Counted from the first letter of the stretch, positions 15,996 through 25,462 are shown. The stretch: DNA of 64,000 nt from Pseudomonas crudilactis (GCF_013433315.1 NZ_WXVV01000028.1:1-64000), one strand, 5' to 3'. A program made the numbers and translations. Notes: a model not told the origin generated them from the sequence alone.

Positions 15996-17276
15996 TTACA
16001 ACACCAGATGCGGCAACCACAGCGAAATCGCCGGCACGTAGGTCACCAGAAGCAACACCAGAAACAGCACCGCATAAAACGGCAGCAGCGCTTTCACAGT
16101 GCTCTCGATACTGACCTTGCCCACCGCCGAACCGACAAACAACACTGCGCCCACCGGCGGCGTTATCAGCCCGATCCCGAGGTTGACCAGCATGATCATG
16201 CCGAACTGCACCGGATCCACACCGATACCGAGAATCACCGGCATCAGGATCGGCGTCAGGATCAGGATCAGCGGCGCCATGTCCATCACCGTGCCGAGCA
16301 ACAGCAGCATGACGTTGATGCACATCAGGATCACGTAGCGGTTGTCCGACAGGGTCAGGAACAGCGTGGTGATCTTTGCCGGGATCTGCATCAGGGTCAT
16401 GATGTAGCCGAAGCTCGCAGCGAAACCGATCAGGATCATCACGATCGAAATCGTCCGCACGGTGCGGTGCATCAGTTTCGGCAGTTCGCTCCACTTGTAG
16501 TCGCGGTAGATGAACATGGTGACGAAGAACGACCACAGCACGGCGATGGCCGCCGATTCGGTCGCGGTGAAGATACCGGACAGGATGCCGCCGAGGATGA
16601 TCACCATCGCCATCATGCCCCATAGGGCTTCGCCGACGATTTTCAACGCCTGGCGCATCGGGATCACTTCACCCTTGGGGTAGTTGCGTTTTTTCGCGAA
16701 GATCAGGCACAGCACCATCAGGCAGGCGCTCATCATCAGTCCGGGGACGATGCCGGCCATGAACAGCGAGGCAATCGAAACCGTACCACCGGCGGCCAGG
16801 GAGTAGAGCACCGAGTTATGGCTTGGCGGAGTGAGCAAGGCTTGCACTGAGCCGCTGACGGTCACGGCGGTGGAGAAATCCCGTGGATAGCCCTTGCGCT
16901 CCATTTCCGGAATCAGCACCGAACCCACCGACGCGGTGTCGGCCACCGACGAACCGGAGATCGCGCCGAAAAAGGTCGAAGCGACGATGTTGACCAGCGA
17001 CAGACCGCCGCGCACAAACCCCACCAGCACCCCGGCACACGCCACCAACCGGCGGGACATGCCGCCCTCGGCCATGATCGCGCCGGCCAGCACAAAAAAT
17101 GGGATGGCCAGCAACGAGAATTTGTTCACCCCCGAGGCGACCTGAATCATCACCGCCTGGAACGGGATGTCTATCCACCACGCACCGATCAGCGCGGCGG
17201 CGCCCAGCGCGTAGGCGACCGGCATGCCGACCAGGATCAATACGATAAAACTGCCCAGCAGTATCAGAGCGTCCAT
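15996..17276 (-). CDS. dctM: TRAP transporter large permease (DctM family)
   Basis: A 426-residue integral membrane protein with about 12 hydrophobic segments, the sodium-coupled channel subunit of a TRAP transporter. GSSVADTASVGSVLIPEME and TPPSHNSVLYS are typical DctM segments. Its start overlaps the dctQ stop by one base (TAATG). The neighbours (lactonase, uronate dehydrogenase, OprD porin) suggest uronate or aldarate uptake. Confidence 0.93.
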   Translation of the reverse strand: MDALILLGSFIVLILVGMPVAYALGAAALIGAWWIDIPFQAVMIQVASGVNKFSLLAIPFFVLAGAIMAEGGMSRRLVACAGVLVGFVRGGLSLVNIVASTFFGAISGSSVADTASVGSVLIPEMERKGYPRDFSTAVTVSGSVQALLTPPSHNSVLYSLAAGGTVSIASLFMAGIVPGLMMSACLMVLCLIFAKKRNYPKGEVIPMRQALKIVGEALWGMMAMVIILGGILSGIFTATESAAIAVLWSFFVTMFIYRDYKWSELPKLMHRTVRTISIVMILIGFAASFGYIMTLMQIPAKITTLFLTLSDNRYVILMCINVMLLLLGTVMDMAPLILILTPILMPVILGIGVDPVQFGMIMLVNLGIGLITPPVGAVLFVGSAVGKVSIESTVKALLPFYAVLFLVLLLVTYVPAISLWLPHLVL

Positions 17277-17803
17277 TAAGCGGCACCTTCACTTTCTTCA
17301 ACCAGGTCGAACTGCACGACTCGACGTTTGCTCTGGTCACCGAGCAAGAGTTTTTCCAGAACAAAAATCAGCGTCAGAAAGCCGCCCAGCGGAATCGGCA
17401 GATAGGTCACGCCCACGCGCAGATCGGGCAGGGCCGCCATGAACTGGTTCCAGGTGGACATGCACAGTTTGGCGCCCCAGATCGTCATGAAGATGCAGAT
17501 CGCCGCCATGAGCAGTTGGGAAAAAACCGCCGCCGCGGTTCTCAGCTGCGGCGGCATGCGGTCGGTGAGCATGGCCACGGCCATGTGCGCCCCGGCGCGG
17601 TAACTGGCGGCAGCGCCGATGAAGGTAAACACCATCATCAGCAGGATCGCCGTGGGCTCGGGCCAACTCGAACCGGTGCCCAGCACGTAGCGGGCGAACA
17701 CGCCCCAGGGAATCATCAGGGAAATCGCCAGGACGGAAAGGCCGGCGACCCAGATGCACGTCATGTAGATCTTGTCGTTGATACGCAGCAGCAGATTCTT
17801 CAT
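17276..17803 (-). CDS. dctQ: TRAP transporter small permease (DctQ family)
   Basis: A 175-residue protein with four hydrophobic helices (about 15-35, 50-70, 90-110, 130-150). This is the small membrane subunit that pairs with DctM. GVFARYVLGTGSSWPEPTAI is the usual DctQ segment. It lies between dctP and dctM, separated from dctP by a GC-rich hairpin. Confidence 0.92.
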   Translation of the reverse strand: MKNLLLRINDKIYMTCIWVAGLSVLAISLMIPWGVFARYVLGTGSSWPEPTAILLMMVFTFIGAAASYRAGAHMAVAMLTDRMPPQLRTAAAVFSQLLMAAICIFMTIWGAKLCMSTWNQFMAALPDLRVGVTYLPIPLGGFLTLIFVLEKLLLGDQSKRRVVQFDLVEESEGAA

Positions 17804-17818
17804 CGGGTTCCACCGTAA

Positions 17819-17850
17819 CCGGGTGCGCCGCAGTCATCGGGCGCACCGGG
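17819..17850 (-). terminator. hairpin between dctP and dctQ
   Basis: An 8-base GC-rich stem (GGTGCGCC at 17822-17829 with GGCGCACC at 17840-17847) without a T run. In this position it could protect the dctP message or reduce read-through, so that more binding protein than permease is made. Function is inferred. Confidence 0.5.
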
Positions 17851-17879
17851 CCTTGTTCATGGGGACGGAGCGGGAGGCG

Positions 17880-18851
17880 TTACTGAACGGCTTCGATCTT
17901 TTTGATCAGATCGGCATACGGCGCGCCGTATTTCTCACGAACCGAGGCGGTGGCGTCGTAGAAGGGTTTCTTGTCAACGGTGATGAACTCGACGCCGGCA
18001 GCCTTGAGTTTTTCTTCGCTGGCAGCGGACTTCTTGTCCCACAACACGCGTTCTTCGGCCTGGGCAGCCTTGGCGGCTGTCTTGACCTGCGCCTGTTGAT
18101 CCGGCGTGAGTTTTTCCCAGGTGATTTTCGACATCACGATCGGCTCTGGCAGGATCAGGTGACCGGTCAGGCTGTAGAATTTGGCGTTCTGGAAGTGGTT
18201 GTGTTCGAGCAGGGTTGGCGGGTTGTTTTCCGCGCCGTCGATCACGCCGGTCTGCAGGGCACTGAAGATCTCGCCGGTGTCCATGGCGATACCGTTACCG
18301 CCCATGGCGTTCATCATGTCGATGAACATCGGGTTGCCTTGCACGCGGATTTTCATGCCCTTGAGGTCTTCGAGCTTGCGCACCGGTTTCTTGGTGTAGA
18401 TGTTGCGCGTGCCGCCATCCATCCAGGCCAGGGCCACCAGGCCGAATTCGGAGTTGGTGATTTTGCCGAGGATTTCGTCGCCTACCGGGCCGTCGATGAC
18501 GTTACGCATGTGTTGCTGGTCGCGGAAGATGAACGGCATGTTGAACACGTTCACGTCCGGCACCACCGGGCCGACGATCCCCAGGCTGACGCGCGACAGC
18601 TGCACCGCGCCGACCTGCATCTGCTCGATGACTTCCTTTTCCGAACCGAGTACACCGCCCGGGAAGTACTTGAAAGTCAGCTCGCCGTTGGTTTCCTTGG
18701 TCAGGGTCTTGCCCATGCTTTCTTCGGCTACGACAGTCGGGTAACCGGCGGGGTGAATGTCAGCGAATTTGAGTTCCAGCGCCTGAGCGGCACCGGCAAA
18801 GGTGAACATCAGCGGAAGTGCAGCGGCGAGCAAGGTGCGTTTGAAGTCCAT
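17880..18851 (-). CDS. dctP: TRAP transporter solute-binding protein (DctP family)
   Basis: A 323-residue periplasmic binding protein. The signal peptide is MDFKRTLLAAALPLMFTFAG followed by AAQA; the mature chain begins with LELKFADIHP. DctP signatures include KIRVQGNPMFIDMMNAMG, with the arginine that binds the substrate carboxylate, and EIFSALQTGVIDGAENNP. ATG 18851 is chosen because it gives the clean signal peptide. It is first of the dctPQM genes. The ligand is probably a hexuronate or aldarate, from context. Confidence 0.93.
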   Translation of the reverse strand: MDFKRTLLAAALPLMFTFAGAAQALELKFADIHPAGYPTVVAEESMGKTLTKETNGELTFKYFPGGVLGSEKEVIEQMQVGAVQLSRVSLGIVGPVVPDVNVFNMPFIFRDQQHMRNVIDGPVGDEILGKITNSEFGLVALAWMDGGTRNIYTKKPVRKLEDLKGMKIRVQGNPMFIDMMNAMGGNGIAMDTGEIFSALQTGVIDGAENNPPTLLEHNHFQNAKFYSLTGHLILPEPIVMSKITWEKLTPDQQAQVKTAAKAAQAEERVLWDKKSAASEEKLKAAGVEFITVDKKPFYDATASVREKYGAPYADLIKKIEAVQ

Positions 18852-18909
18852 GGGGGTGTCTCCAGTCTTGTTATTGTTGTGTTCAAGGCGCAACGGTGCA
18901 GCAGAGGGT

Positions 18910-19803
18910 TTAAAGCAAATCGTTGTACAAGGGTTCCGGAAGGCCTTTGACGCCTGGCTTCAGGGCGAACACGCCGCCGGCCAGGGATTGCGGATCGTGG
19001 TCGTCGCCCGGACGAATCGAGGCGACGAACAAGGTGTCCATGGCGCTACCGCCGAAGGCGCACATGGTCGGTTTTTTCACCGGGACGGCCAGCGAGAAGT
19101 CGAGTCGGCCGTCCGGGGCAAAGCGGTGAATCAGTCCGGCGTCGTTGGCGCAGATCCAGTAGAAACCTTCGGCATCCACGGCGGCGCCATCGGGGCGACC
19201 GGGGAAGTGGTTCATGTCGACGAAGACGCGGCGATTCGACGGTGTGCCAGTTTCGGTGTCGTAATCGAACGCCCAGATCAACTGCACGTCGGGGTGCGAA
19301 TCGGACAAATACATCGTCCTGCCGTCAGGGCTGAAACCGAGGCCGTTGGGCACGATGAAACCGTCGAGCTGCGCTTCGATCACGCCGGACTGCCCGGCGC
19401 CGTAACGATAGAGCCGGCCCTCGGGCGCATTCAGGCCCATGTTCAACACCATGCTGCCGGCCCAGAAGCGGCCCTGACGGTCGCAGCGGCCATCGTTGAG
19501 GCGCATGTCTTCGCGGTTGTGTGCAACGCTGGCGAGCTGCTCACTGTCGAGGCTGCCGTCGCTGTGCGGGTGCAGATGAAAGAAGCCGCTTTCCATTCCG
19601 GCCACCCAGCCGCCACGGCTGTGACGGGCGATGCAGGCGAGCATCTCCGGGGCTTTCCAGGCATGTACGTGGCCGGTGTCAGCGCTCCAGCGTTGCAGGC
19701 CGCCGTTGGGAATGTCGACCCAGTACAGTGCGTTTTCCTCAGCTACCCAGACCGGGCTTTCGCCCACGGCGTTGCGCGCATCGACGATCAATTCGGCTTG
19801 CAT
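18910..19803 (-). CDS. SMP-30/gluconolactonase/LRE-family lactonase
   Basis: A 297-residue six-bladed beta-propeller lactonase. GESPVWVAEENALYWVDI is the N-terminal family motif, with metal-ligand residues in FIVPNGLGFSPDGRTMYLSD and DGAAVDAEGFYWI. ATG 19803 is preferred over TTG 19809. Uronate dehydrogenase, encoded just upstream on the same strand, makes aldaro-lactones, so this enzyme probably opens them. Confidence 0.88.
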   Translation of the reverse strand: MQAELIVDARNAVGESPVWVAEENALYWVDIPNGGLQRWSADTGHVHAWKAPEMLACIARHSRGGWVAGMESGFFHLHPHSDGSLDSEQLASVAHNREDMRLNDGRCDRQGRFWAGSMVLNMGLNAPEGRLYRYGAGQSGVIEAQLDGFIVPNGLGFSPDGRTMYLSDSHPDVQLIWAFDYDTETGTPSNRRVFVDMNHFPGRPDGAAVDAEGFYWICANDAGLIHRFAPDGRLDFSLAVPVKKPTMCAFGGSAMDTLFVASIRPGDDHDPQSLAGGVFALKPGVKGLPEPLYNDLL

Positions 19804-19833
19804 ACTCAATCCCTTGTGTCGTTGTCAGAGTGA

Positions 19834-20658
19834 TCAGTCGCCAAACGGACCGGCCGCGACAAACGCGCCGCCCTGATAGATTCGCGCCGGGTCATCGGCC
19901 GCCGGCATTGGCTGCGCCTCGACTTTTTCGCGGAACACTTCGGAGCTGTCCTTCGCCTCGAAGCCGAGGTGGCTGGCGAATTTGTTGTCCCACCAGACGT
20001 CCTTGTTGGCGGACATGCCGTAGACCACGGTGTGGCCGACGTTGGGTGTGTACAGCGCGCGTTCGAGCAATTGGGTGAGGTCGTCGAAGCTCAGCCAGGT
20101 GTGCATCATTCGACGGTTTTGCGGTTCGGGGAACGAGGAGCCGATGCGGATGCTGACGGTCTCGATGCCGTAGCGATCGAAGTAGAAACTGGCCATGTCT
20201 TCGCCGTAGGACTTCGACAATGCGTAATAGCCATCGGGGCGGCGCGCGGAGCTGGCGTCGAGCGCCTCGTCCTGTTTGTAGAAGCCGATGACGTGGTTGG
20301 AGCTGGCGAAGATCACCCGCTTCACGCCGTGGCGGCGCGCGGCTTCGTAGATATGGAAGACGCCGCAGATGTTGGCACCGAGGATTTCTTCGAACGGCCG
20401 CTCAACAGAGACGCCACCGAAATGCAGGATCGCATCGACGCCTTCGACCAGTTGGTGCACGGCGTGTTTGTCGGCCAGATCGCAGACGACAATTTCTTCC
20501 CGATCATCGACGGCGGGGGCGAGGGCGGCGATGTCCGACAGACGCAGGACATTGGCATAAGGGCGCATCCGTTCGCGCAGGACTTTGCCCAGGCCACCGG
20601 CAGCGCCGGTCAGCAGCAGACGGTTGAGCGGGGCGCGGGGAGTGGAGGTAGATGTCAT
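19834..20658 (-). CDS. udh: uronate dehydrogenase (NAD-dependent SDR)
   Basis: A 274-residue extended-type short-chain dehydrogenase. The NAD motif is LLTGAAGGLGKVLRE (about 14-28), and the catalytic YxxxK is YYALSKSYGED. IFASSNHVIGFY and IGSSFPEPQNRRMMHTW match the Pseudomonas/Agrobacterium uronate dehydrogenases, which oxidise D-glucuronate and D-galacturonate to aldaro-lactones. It lies at the upstream end of the lactonase-TRAP set. A possible GntR-type site at 20697-20709 precedes it. The downstream aldarate dehydratase genes are not in the window. Confidence 0.88.
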   Translation of the reverse strand: MTSTSTPRAPLNRLLLTGAAGGLGKVLRERMRPYANVLRLSDIAALAPAVDDREEIVVCDLADKHAVHQLVEGVDAILHFGGVSVERPFEEILGANICGVFHIYEAARRHGVKRVIFASSNHVIGFYKQDEALDASSARRPDGYYALSKSYGEDMASFYFDRYGIETVSIRIGSSFPEPQNRRMMHTWLSFDDLTQLLERALYTPNVGHTVVYGMSANKDVWWDNKFASHLGFEAKDSSEVFREKVEAQPMPAADDPARIYQGGAFVAAGPFGD

Positions 20659-20696
20659 GGCAATCCCTTACACGATTGTTATTAGGTTTGTTGTAG

Positions 20697-20709
20697 GTTG
20701 TCGTATGAC
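20697..20709. promoter_or_regulatory. candidate GntR-type operator upstream of udh
   Basis: GTTGTCGTATGAC lies 38 bases before the udh start. Related words occur upstream of oprD (22398-22417 and 22463-22475). The TNGTxxxAC form fits FadR-subfamily GntR operators. No regulator gene is in the window, so this is an inference. Confidence 0.4.
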
Positions 20710-20824
20710 TGCGCTGAAGTATCGGTAGGGTTTCCGGAACTTGTCAACGCGACTTTTGGTGTAGATGACGGAAGGCCTAGCCTCTTTTCAATCACCACAG
20801 TTCTGTATTTGCAATGCAATCCCA

Positions 20825-21050
20825 TGTGGGAGCGAGCCTGCTCGCGAAAGCGGTGTGTCAATTAACATCGATGGTGAATCTGCCGCCGCCACCGCTGGCA
20901 AGCCAGCTCCCACAGGTATCAGCGTTGTTTTCAATTACTGCATTCACCACAAAATCCTGTGGGAGCTGGCTTGCCAGCGATGAGGCCGGTCCAGGCAACT
21001 CTTGTATCGACGGACACGCCGCCTTCGCGAGCAGGCTCGCTCCCACAGGG
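20825..21050. repeat. nested cluster of four REPs of two types
   Basis: The outer pair is GTGGGAGCGAGCCTGCTCGC (from 20826) and its inverse (21020-21049). The inner pair uses a different core, CTGGCAAGCCAGCTCCCAC at 20894-20912 and the complement from 20958 to 20979. The order is A-forward, B-reverse, B-forward, A-reverse. It fills the udh-oprD gap. Confidence 0.85.
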
Positions 21051-21072
21051 AAACTCGGTGTGACGACTGGCT

Positions 21073-22359
21073 TTACAACAACGAAATCGGATAACTGATA
21101 AAGATCCGGTTCTCGTCAAACTCGTTGGTGCTGAAGTCCCGGCGTATCGTCGCGTTGCGCCATTTCACGTTGAGGTTTTTCAGCGGGCCGCTCTGCACGG
21201 TGTAGGCCAGTTCCGACTCGCGGCCCCATTCCTTGCCGTCATTGGTGGCGGCGGTGTGCACGTTGTCGCCGCTGATGTAGCGGTTCATCAGGGTCAGACC
21301 GGGCACGCCGAGGGCGACGAAGTTGTAGTCATGGCGCAGCTGCCAGGAGCGCTCTTTGGCGTTGTCGTAGCTGGCGTTGTAACTGTCGTTGGCCAAGGTG
21401 CCGCCGCTGGTGCCGTTGACACGCATCCAGGCGTCGTCGCCGCTGAGTTTTTGCAGGCCGACGTAGAAGGTGTTGCCACCGTATTTGGCCGAAAGCAGGG
21501 CGAACGCGGTCTTGTTGTCGAGGTCGCCGGCCTGGGCGCTGCCGTCTTCTTTACCGGTGAAAAAACCGAGGTTGGCGCCCAGCGTCCAGTCGCCTAGCGG
21601 CTGGCTGTGGCTGAGGTTGAAATACTGTTGCTGGTAGATGTCGCTCAGTTCGGCGTACCAGACACCAACCTGCGTGCGCTTGTCGTTGAAGCTGTACTCG
21701 CCGCCGCCGAAGTTGAAGCGGTCGGAAGTGAACGCGCCACGGCCGTTCATTGACATGTCTTCCATGCTCGCGTCGTTGCGCGGGCTGTTGCCACGGAACT
21801 GGCCGCCGTAGACGGTCAGGCCATTGATCTCGGTGGACGTGATCTGGCCGCCGCGAAAGGTCTGCGGCAGCGAGCGGCCATCATCCGAACGCAGGATCGG
21901 CAGCACCGGCATCCATTCGCCGACCTTCAGTTCAGTCTTCGACACCTTGGCCTTCAGTGCCACACCGAGCCGTCCGAAATTGTCCGCCGGGCGCCCGTCA
22001 TCGTGGATCGGCAACAGTTGCGTGCCGCCCGTACCTTTGCCGCCATCGAGCTTCTGCGAATACATTCCCAGCAGATCAAGGCCGAAACCGACGGTGCCCT
22101 GAGTGAAGCCGGATTTGGCATCGAGGATGAAGTTCTGCGTCCACTCCTCAGCCTTGCCCTGCGGGTTGGCCGGGTTGACGAAGTTGCGGTTGAAGTAGGC
22201 GTTGCGCAGGTTCAGCGTGGCTTTGCTGTCTTCGAGGAAACCTTCGGCATCGGCGCTCATCGGCAGGGCGAGGGCGAGGCTGCTGCAGCCGATCAGGCCA
22301 AGTGTGGAACGGCTGGAAAAGCGGGAAGGGCGGACGGAATTGCAGACGGGTGTGCTCAC
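21073..22359 (-). CDS. OprD-family outer-membrane porin
   Basis: A 428-residue porin of the Pseudomonas OprD/OccD-OccK group. A signal peptide (about 1-39, ending in ADA) is followed by FLEDSKATLNLRNAYFNR, the conserved start of the mature barrel. Further landmarks are EWTQNFILDAKSGFTQGTVG, RSLPQTFRGGQI and the C-terminal aromatic-poor strand. The start is GTG 22359 with a GGAG site 7 bases upstream. As neighbour of udh and the TRAP genes it probably admits uronates or aldarates. Confidence 0.92.
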   Translation of the reverse strand: MSTPVCNSVRPSRFSSRSTLGLIGCSSLALALPMSADAEGFLEDSKATLNLRNAYFNRNFVNPANPQGKAEEWTQNFILDAKSGFTQGTVGFGLDLLGMYSQKLDGGKGTGGTQLLPIHDDGRPADNFGRLGVALKAKVSKTELKVGEWMPVLPILRSDDGRSLPQTFRGGQITSTEINGLTVYGGQFRGNSPRNDASMEDMSMNGRGAFTSDRFNFGGGEYSFNDKRTQVGVWYAELSDIYQQQYFNLSHSQPLGDWTLGANLGFFTGKEDGSAQAGDLDNKTAFALLSAKYGGNTFYVGLQKLSGDDAWMRVNGTSGGTLANDSYNASYDNAKERSWQLRHDYNFVALGVPGLTLMNRYISGDNVHTAATNDGKEWGRESELAYTVQSGPLKNLNVKWRNATIRRDFSTNEFDENRIFISYPISLL

Positions 22360-22397
22360 TGTGACGCTCCCTGTTTCGTTTGTTGTTTTTATTATTT

Positions 22398-22475
22398 GTC
22401 ATACGTCGTCGTACAACATGGGTGCGGATATTTCCTAGGTTTTGCGGGAATGTCAACAGCAAGTTATACGATGAC
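22398..22475. promoter_or_regulatory. candidate operator region upstream of oprD
   Basis: Two related words occur: GTCATACGTCGTCGTACAAC at 22398-22417 and GTTATACGATGAC at 22463-22475. Both resemble the word before udh. The first contains the GTCGTAC palindrome. They lie where a regulator could control oprD together with udh. Confidence 0.4.
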
Positions 22476-22499
22476 TCCCAGTCATCACACCGAACCCTT

Positions 22500-22590
22500 G
22501 TGGGAGCGAGCTTGCTCGCGAATGCCGACTTTCATCCGCCGATGTTGTCGACTGACACACCGCTTTCGCGAGCAAGCTCGCTCCCACAGG
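22500..22590. repeat. REP pair
   Basis: A forward copy (22500-22523) and an inverted copy (22564-22589) lie between the divergent oprD and efflux genes, 63 bases before the latter. Confidence 0.9.
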
Positions 22591-22652
22591 GGAAAAGTGT
22601 TTTAGCAATGAATTTGCGGCAAACTTAACCACCCTCCGCACAAGGCCTTTCA

Positions 22653-24308
22653 ATGGATCAATACGCCCCGCGCAACTGGCAGCCCCACGAAAAGCCCAGT
22701 CTGCCCGGTTCCCCCTCGACACCGTTGCACTCCACCCCCAAGCGCCTGGCCTATGCGCTGGTCGGCGTGCTGGTGGCGGTGACCGGTGGCTTGGGTAACT
22801 CGCTGGTGGTGGCCAACCTGCCTTATCTGCAAGGCGCGCTCGGTGCGACCACGGCGGAAATGGCCTGGCTGCCAGCGGCCTATGTGATGACCAACGTGTC
22901 GATGAACCTGTTGCTGGTGAAGTTTCGTCAGCAGTTCGGTTTGCGCGCGTTCACCGAAGTGTTCCTGGTCTTGTATGCGCTGGTGACCTTCGGCCACTTG
23001 TTCGTCAACGACCTCAATTCAGCGGTGGCGGTGCGTGCCGCCCACGGCATGGTCGGCGCGGCGCTGAGTTCGCTGGGCCTGTATTACATGGTTCAGGCAT
23101 TCCCGGCGAAGTGGCGGCTGAAGGCGCTGGTGCTCGGCCTCGGCACGTCACAACTGGCGTTGCCGCTGGCGCGATTATTCTCCGAAGATTTGCTGCAGAT
23201 CGCTGAATGGCGTGGTCTGTACCTGTTCGAATTGGGTATGGCGTTACTGTCGTTGGGTTGTGTATTGCTGCTCAAATTACCGCCAGGCGATCGCTTCAAA
23301 ACCTTCGAAAAACTCGACTTCCTTACCTTCGCGATTCTCGCCACGGGTGTGGCGTTGTTGTGCGCGGTGTTGTCGCTGGGGCGGATTGACTGGTGGCTGG
23401 AGGCGGACTGGATCGGCTATGCGCTGGCCGCCTCGATTGCCTTGGTCCTCGCCGGTCTGGCGATCGAACATAACCGCAGCAATCCGCTGCTGATGACCCG
23501 TTGGCTCGGCAGCGGGACGATGATCCGCCTGGCGCTGGCGGTGACCCTGATTCGCATGGTCACCTCGGAGCAGTCCACCGGTGCGGTCGGTTTCATGCAG
23601 AACCTGAACATGGGCTATGAGCAGTTGCACAGCCTCTACGTGGTGATGCTGATCGGCAGTGTCGCGGGACTGTTGACCAGTGCGCTGACCATCGACCCCA
23701 AACACCTGTTGATGCCGTTGATCATCTCGCTGGGTCTGATGGCCACCGGGTCGGTGATGGACAGCTTTTCCAACAACCTGACTCGCCCGCAAAATCTCTA
23801 CTTCAGTCAGTTTCTGCTGGCCTTCGGCAGTACGTTTTTCCTCGGCCCGACCATGGTCTTCGGCACTCGCAACGTGCTGACCAATCCACGCAATCTGGTG
23901 AGTTTTTCCGTGCTGTTCGGGATCTGCAATAACCTCGGCGGTCTGCTCGGCGCGGCACTTCTGGGCACCTTCCAGATTGTCCGGGAAAAATTTCATTCCA
24001 GTCACATCGTTGAGCACCTGACGCTGTCTGACCCCTTGGTGGCTGCACGCGTGCAGAGCGGCGGTTCGGCGTACGGCTCGCTGTTGGCCGACCCGAGTCT
24101 GCGTAACCTGGCGGGTATTCGCAGCCTGGCCAACGCCGCTACCCGTGAGGCCAACGTGCTGGCCTATAACGATGTGTTCATGCTGATCGCCGTGATTGCG
24201 GTGCTGACCATGATCTGGCTGTCCATTCGTGCGCTGTGGCTGATGAGCACCACCAAAGCCGTCGCCCCTGCGCCATCCACACTTTCGAGCGGTGCCACTT
24301 CTTCATGA
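22653..24308 (+). CDS. MFS efflux transporter (EmrB/DHA2-like)
   Basis: A 551-residue inner-membrane protein with about 14 hydrophobic segments, like EmrB. A 45-residue polar N-terminal leader precedes the first helix (YALVGVLVAVTGGLGNSLVV). EmrB-like landmarks such as the motif-C glycine/proline run are weak, so the substrate is unknown. Its stop overlaps the start of the membrane-fusion gene (ATGA, 24305-24308), so the two are co-translated. The unusual gene order (pump before adaptor) is common in this subgroup. No regulator or outer-membrane channel gene is nearby. Confidence 0.85.
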   Translation: MDQYAPRNWQPHEKPSLPGSPSTPLHSTPKRLAYALVGVLVAVTGGLGNSLVVANLPYLQGALGATTAEMAWLPAAYVMTNVSMNLLLVKFRQQFGLRAFTEVFLVLYALVTFGHLFVNDLNSAVAVRAAHGMVGAALSSLGLYYMVQAFPAKWRLKALVLGLGTSQLALPLARLFSEDLLQIAEWRGLYLFELGMALLSLGCVLLLKLPPGDRFKTFEKLDFLTFAILATGVALLCAVLSLGRIDWWLEADWIGYALAASIALVLAGLAIEHNRSNPLLMTRWLGSGTMIRLALAVTLIRMVTSEQSTGAVGFMQNLNMGYEQLHSLYVVMLIGSVAGLLTSALTIDPKHLLMPLIISLGLMATGSVMDSFSNNLTRPQNLYFSQFLLAFGSTFFLGPTMVFGTRNVLTNPRNLVSFSVLFGICNNLGGLLGAALLGTFQIVREKFHSSHIVEHLTLSDPLVAARVQSGGSAYGSLLADPSLRNLAGIRSLANAATREANVLAYNDVFMLIAVIAVLTMIWLSIRALWLMSTTKAVAPAPSTLSSGATSS

Positions 24309-25447
24309 CCGAACCGACCACCACGACCACCAATGCCATTGCTGCCACGCCTGAGGGTGTGGCGCCGCCGTCATCGCCAAACACCGAGCCACGCTCGCTG
24401 CGGGTGCGGATCATCTCTTCAATGGGCTTCGCGGCGATTGCCATCGTCGGTGTGTTGATCGTGCTCTATGCCTGGCAATTGCCGCCGTTCAGCAGTGCGG
24501 TCGAGACCACCGAAAACGCCCTGATTCGTGGGCAAGTGACAATCATCGGCCCGCAGCTCGCCGGTTATGTCTATGAAGTGCCGGTGCAGGATTTCCAGTA
24601 CGTGAAGGCCGGGGATTTGCTGGTGCGCCTGGATGACCGTATCTATCAGCAGCGGCTCGATCAGGCACTGGCGCAACTGGCGGTGCAGAAAGCCGCGTTG
24701 GCCAATGTGGTGCAGCAACGCAACAGCGCCGAGGCGACGATCAAATTGCGTCAGGCCGTGCAGGCCGACAGCGAAGCGCAATTGCGTAAAAGCGAGGCGG
24801 ATCTGCGCCGCAACAAGGAATTGGTTAGCGACGGTTCGGTGTCCAAGCGCGAGATGGACGTCGCGCTGGCGGCGAATGCGCAGAGTGTCGCAGCGGTGGC
24901 GCAGGCCAAGGCCAATCTGGAAATTGCCCGTCAGGATCTGCAAACGGTGATCGTCAATCGCGGCTCGCTGGAAGCGGCAGTGGCCAGCGCCGAAGCGGCT
25001 GTGCAACTGGCGCGGATCGACTTGTCGAACACCCGTATCGTCGCGCCACGTGACGGTCAGCTCGGGCAGATTGGCGTGCGTCTCGGTGCTTACGTCAATT
25101 CCGGGGCGCAGTTGATGGCGCTGGTGCCGAACCAGAAATGGGTGATCGCCAACATGAAGGAAACCCAGATGGACAACGTTCGCGTCGGGCAACCGGTGCG
25201 CTTCACCGTCGATGCGCTGAATCACCGCCGATTCACCGGGCATGTGCAGCATATTTCGCCGGGCACGGGGTCTGAATTTGCTCTGTTGCAGGCGGATAAT
25301 GCCACTGGCAACTTTGTGAAAATCGCCCAGCGCGTGCCTGTGCGGATCACCATTGATGCGGATCAGCAGGAGGAAGAACGGTTGCGGCCGGGGATGTCGG
25401 TGGTGGTCAGCATCGACACCGCGGCGGGCGACACCCAACCCCACTGA
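24305..25447 (+). CDS. HlyD/EmrA-family membrane-fusion protein
   Basis: A 380-residue periplasmic adaptor. One transmembrane helix (about 42-62, AAIAIVGVLIVLYAWQLPP) is followed by a biotinyl-lipoyl-like half (QVTIIGPQLAGYVYEVPVQD), a long coiled-coil hairpin rich in Ala/Gln (about 120-225), the second lipoyl half (TRIVAPRDGQLGQIGVRLG) and a beta-barrel. ATG 24305 overlaps the pump stop. It works with the MFS protein, probably with a TolC-like channel encoded elsewhere. Confidence 0.9.
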   Translation: MTEPTTTTTNAIAATPEGVAPPSSPNTEPRSLRVRIISSMGFAAIAIVGVLIVLYAWQLPPFSSAVETTENALIRGQVTIIGPQLAGYVYEVPVQDFQYVKAGDLLVRLDDRIYQQRLDQALAQLAVQKAALANVVQQRNSAEATIKLRQAVQADSEAQLRKSEADLRRNKELVSDGSVSKREMDVALAANAQSVAAVAQAKANLEIARQDLQTVIVNRGSLEAAVASAEAAVQLARIDLSNTRIVAPRDGQLGQIGVRLGAYVNSGAQLMALVPNQKWVIANMKETQMDNVRVGQPVRFTVDALNHRRFTGHVQHISPGTGSEFALLQADNATGNFVKIAQRVPVRITIDADQQEEERLRPGMSVVVSIDTAAGDTQPH

Positions 25448-25462
25448 TCAATGCATAACCCT

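Noticed and set aside
20825..21050. Possible CRISPR array
   Set aside because: Repeats are inverted, of two kinds, unevenly spaced and without cas genes. They are REPs.
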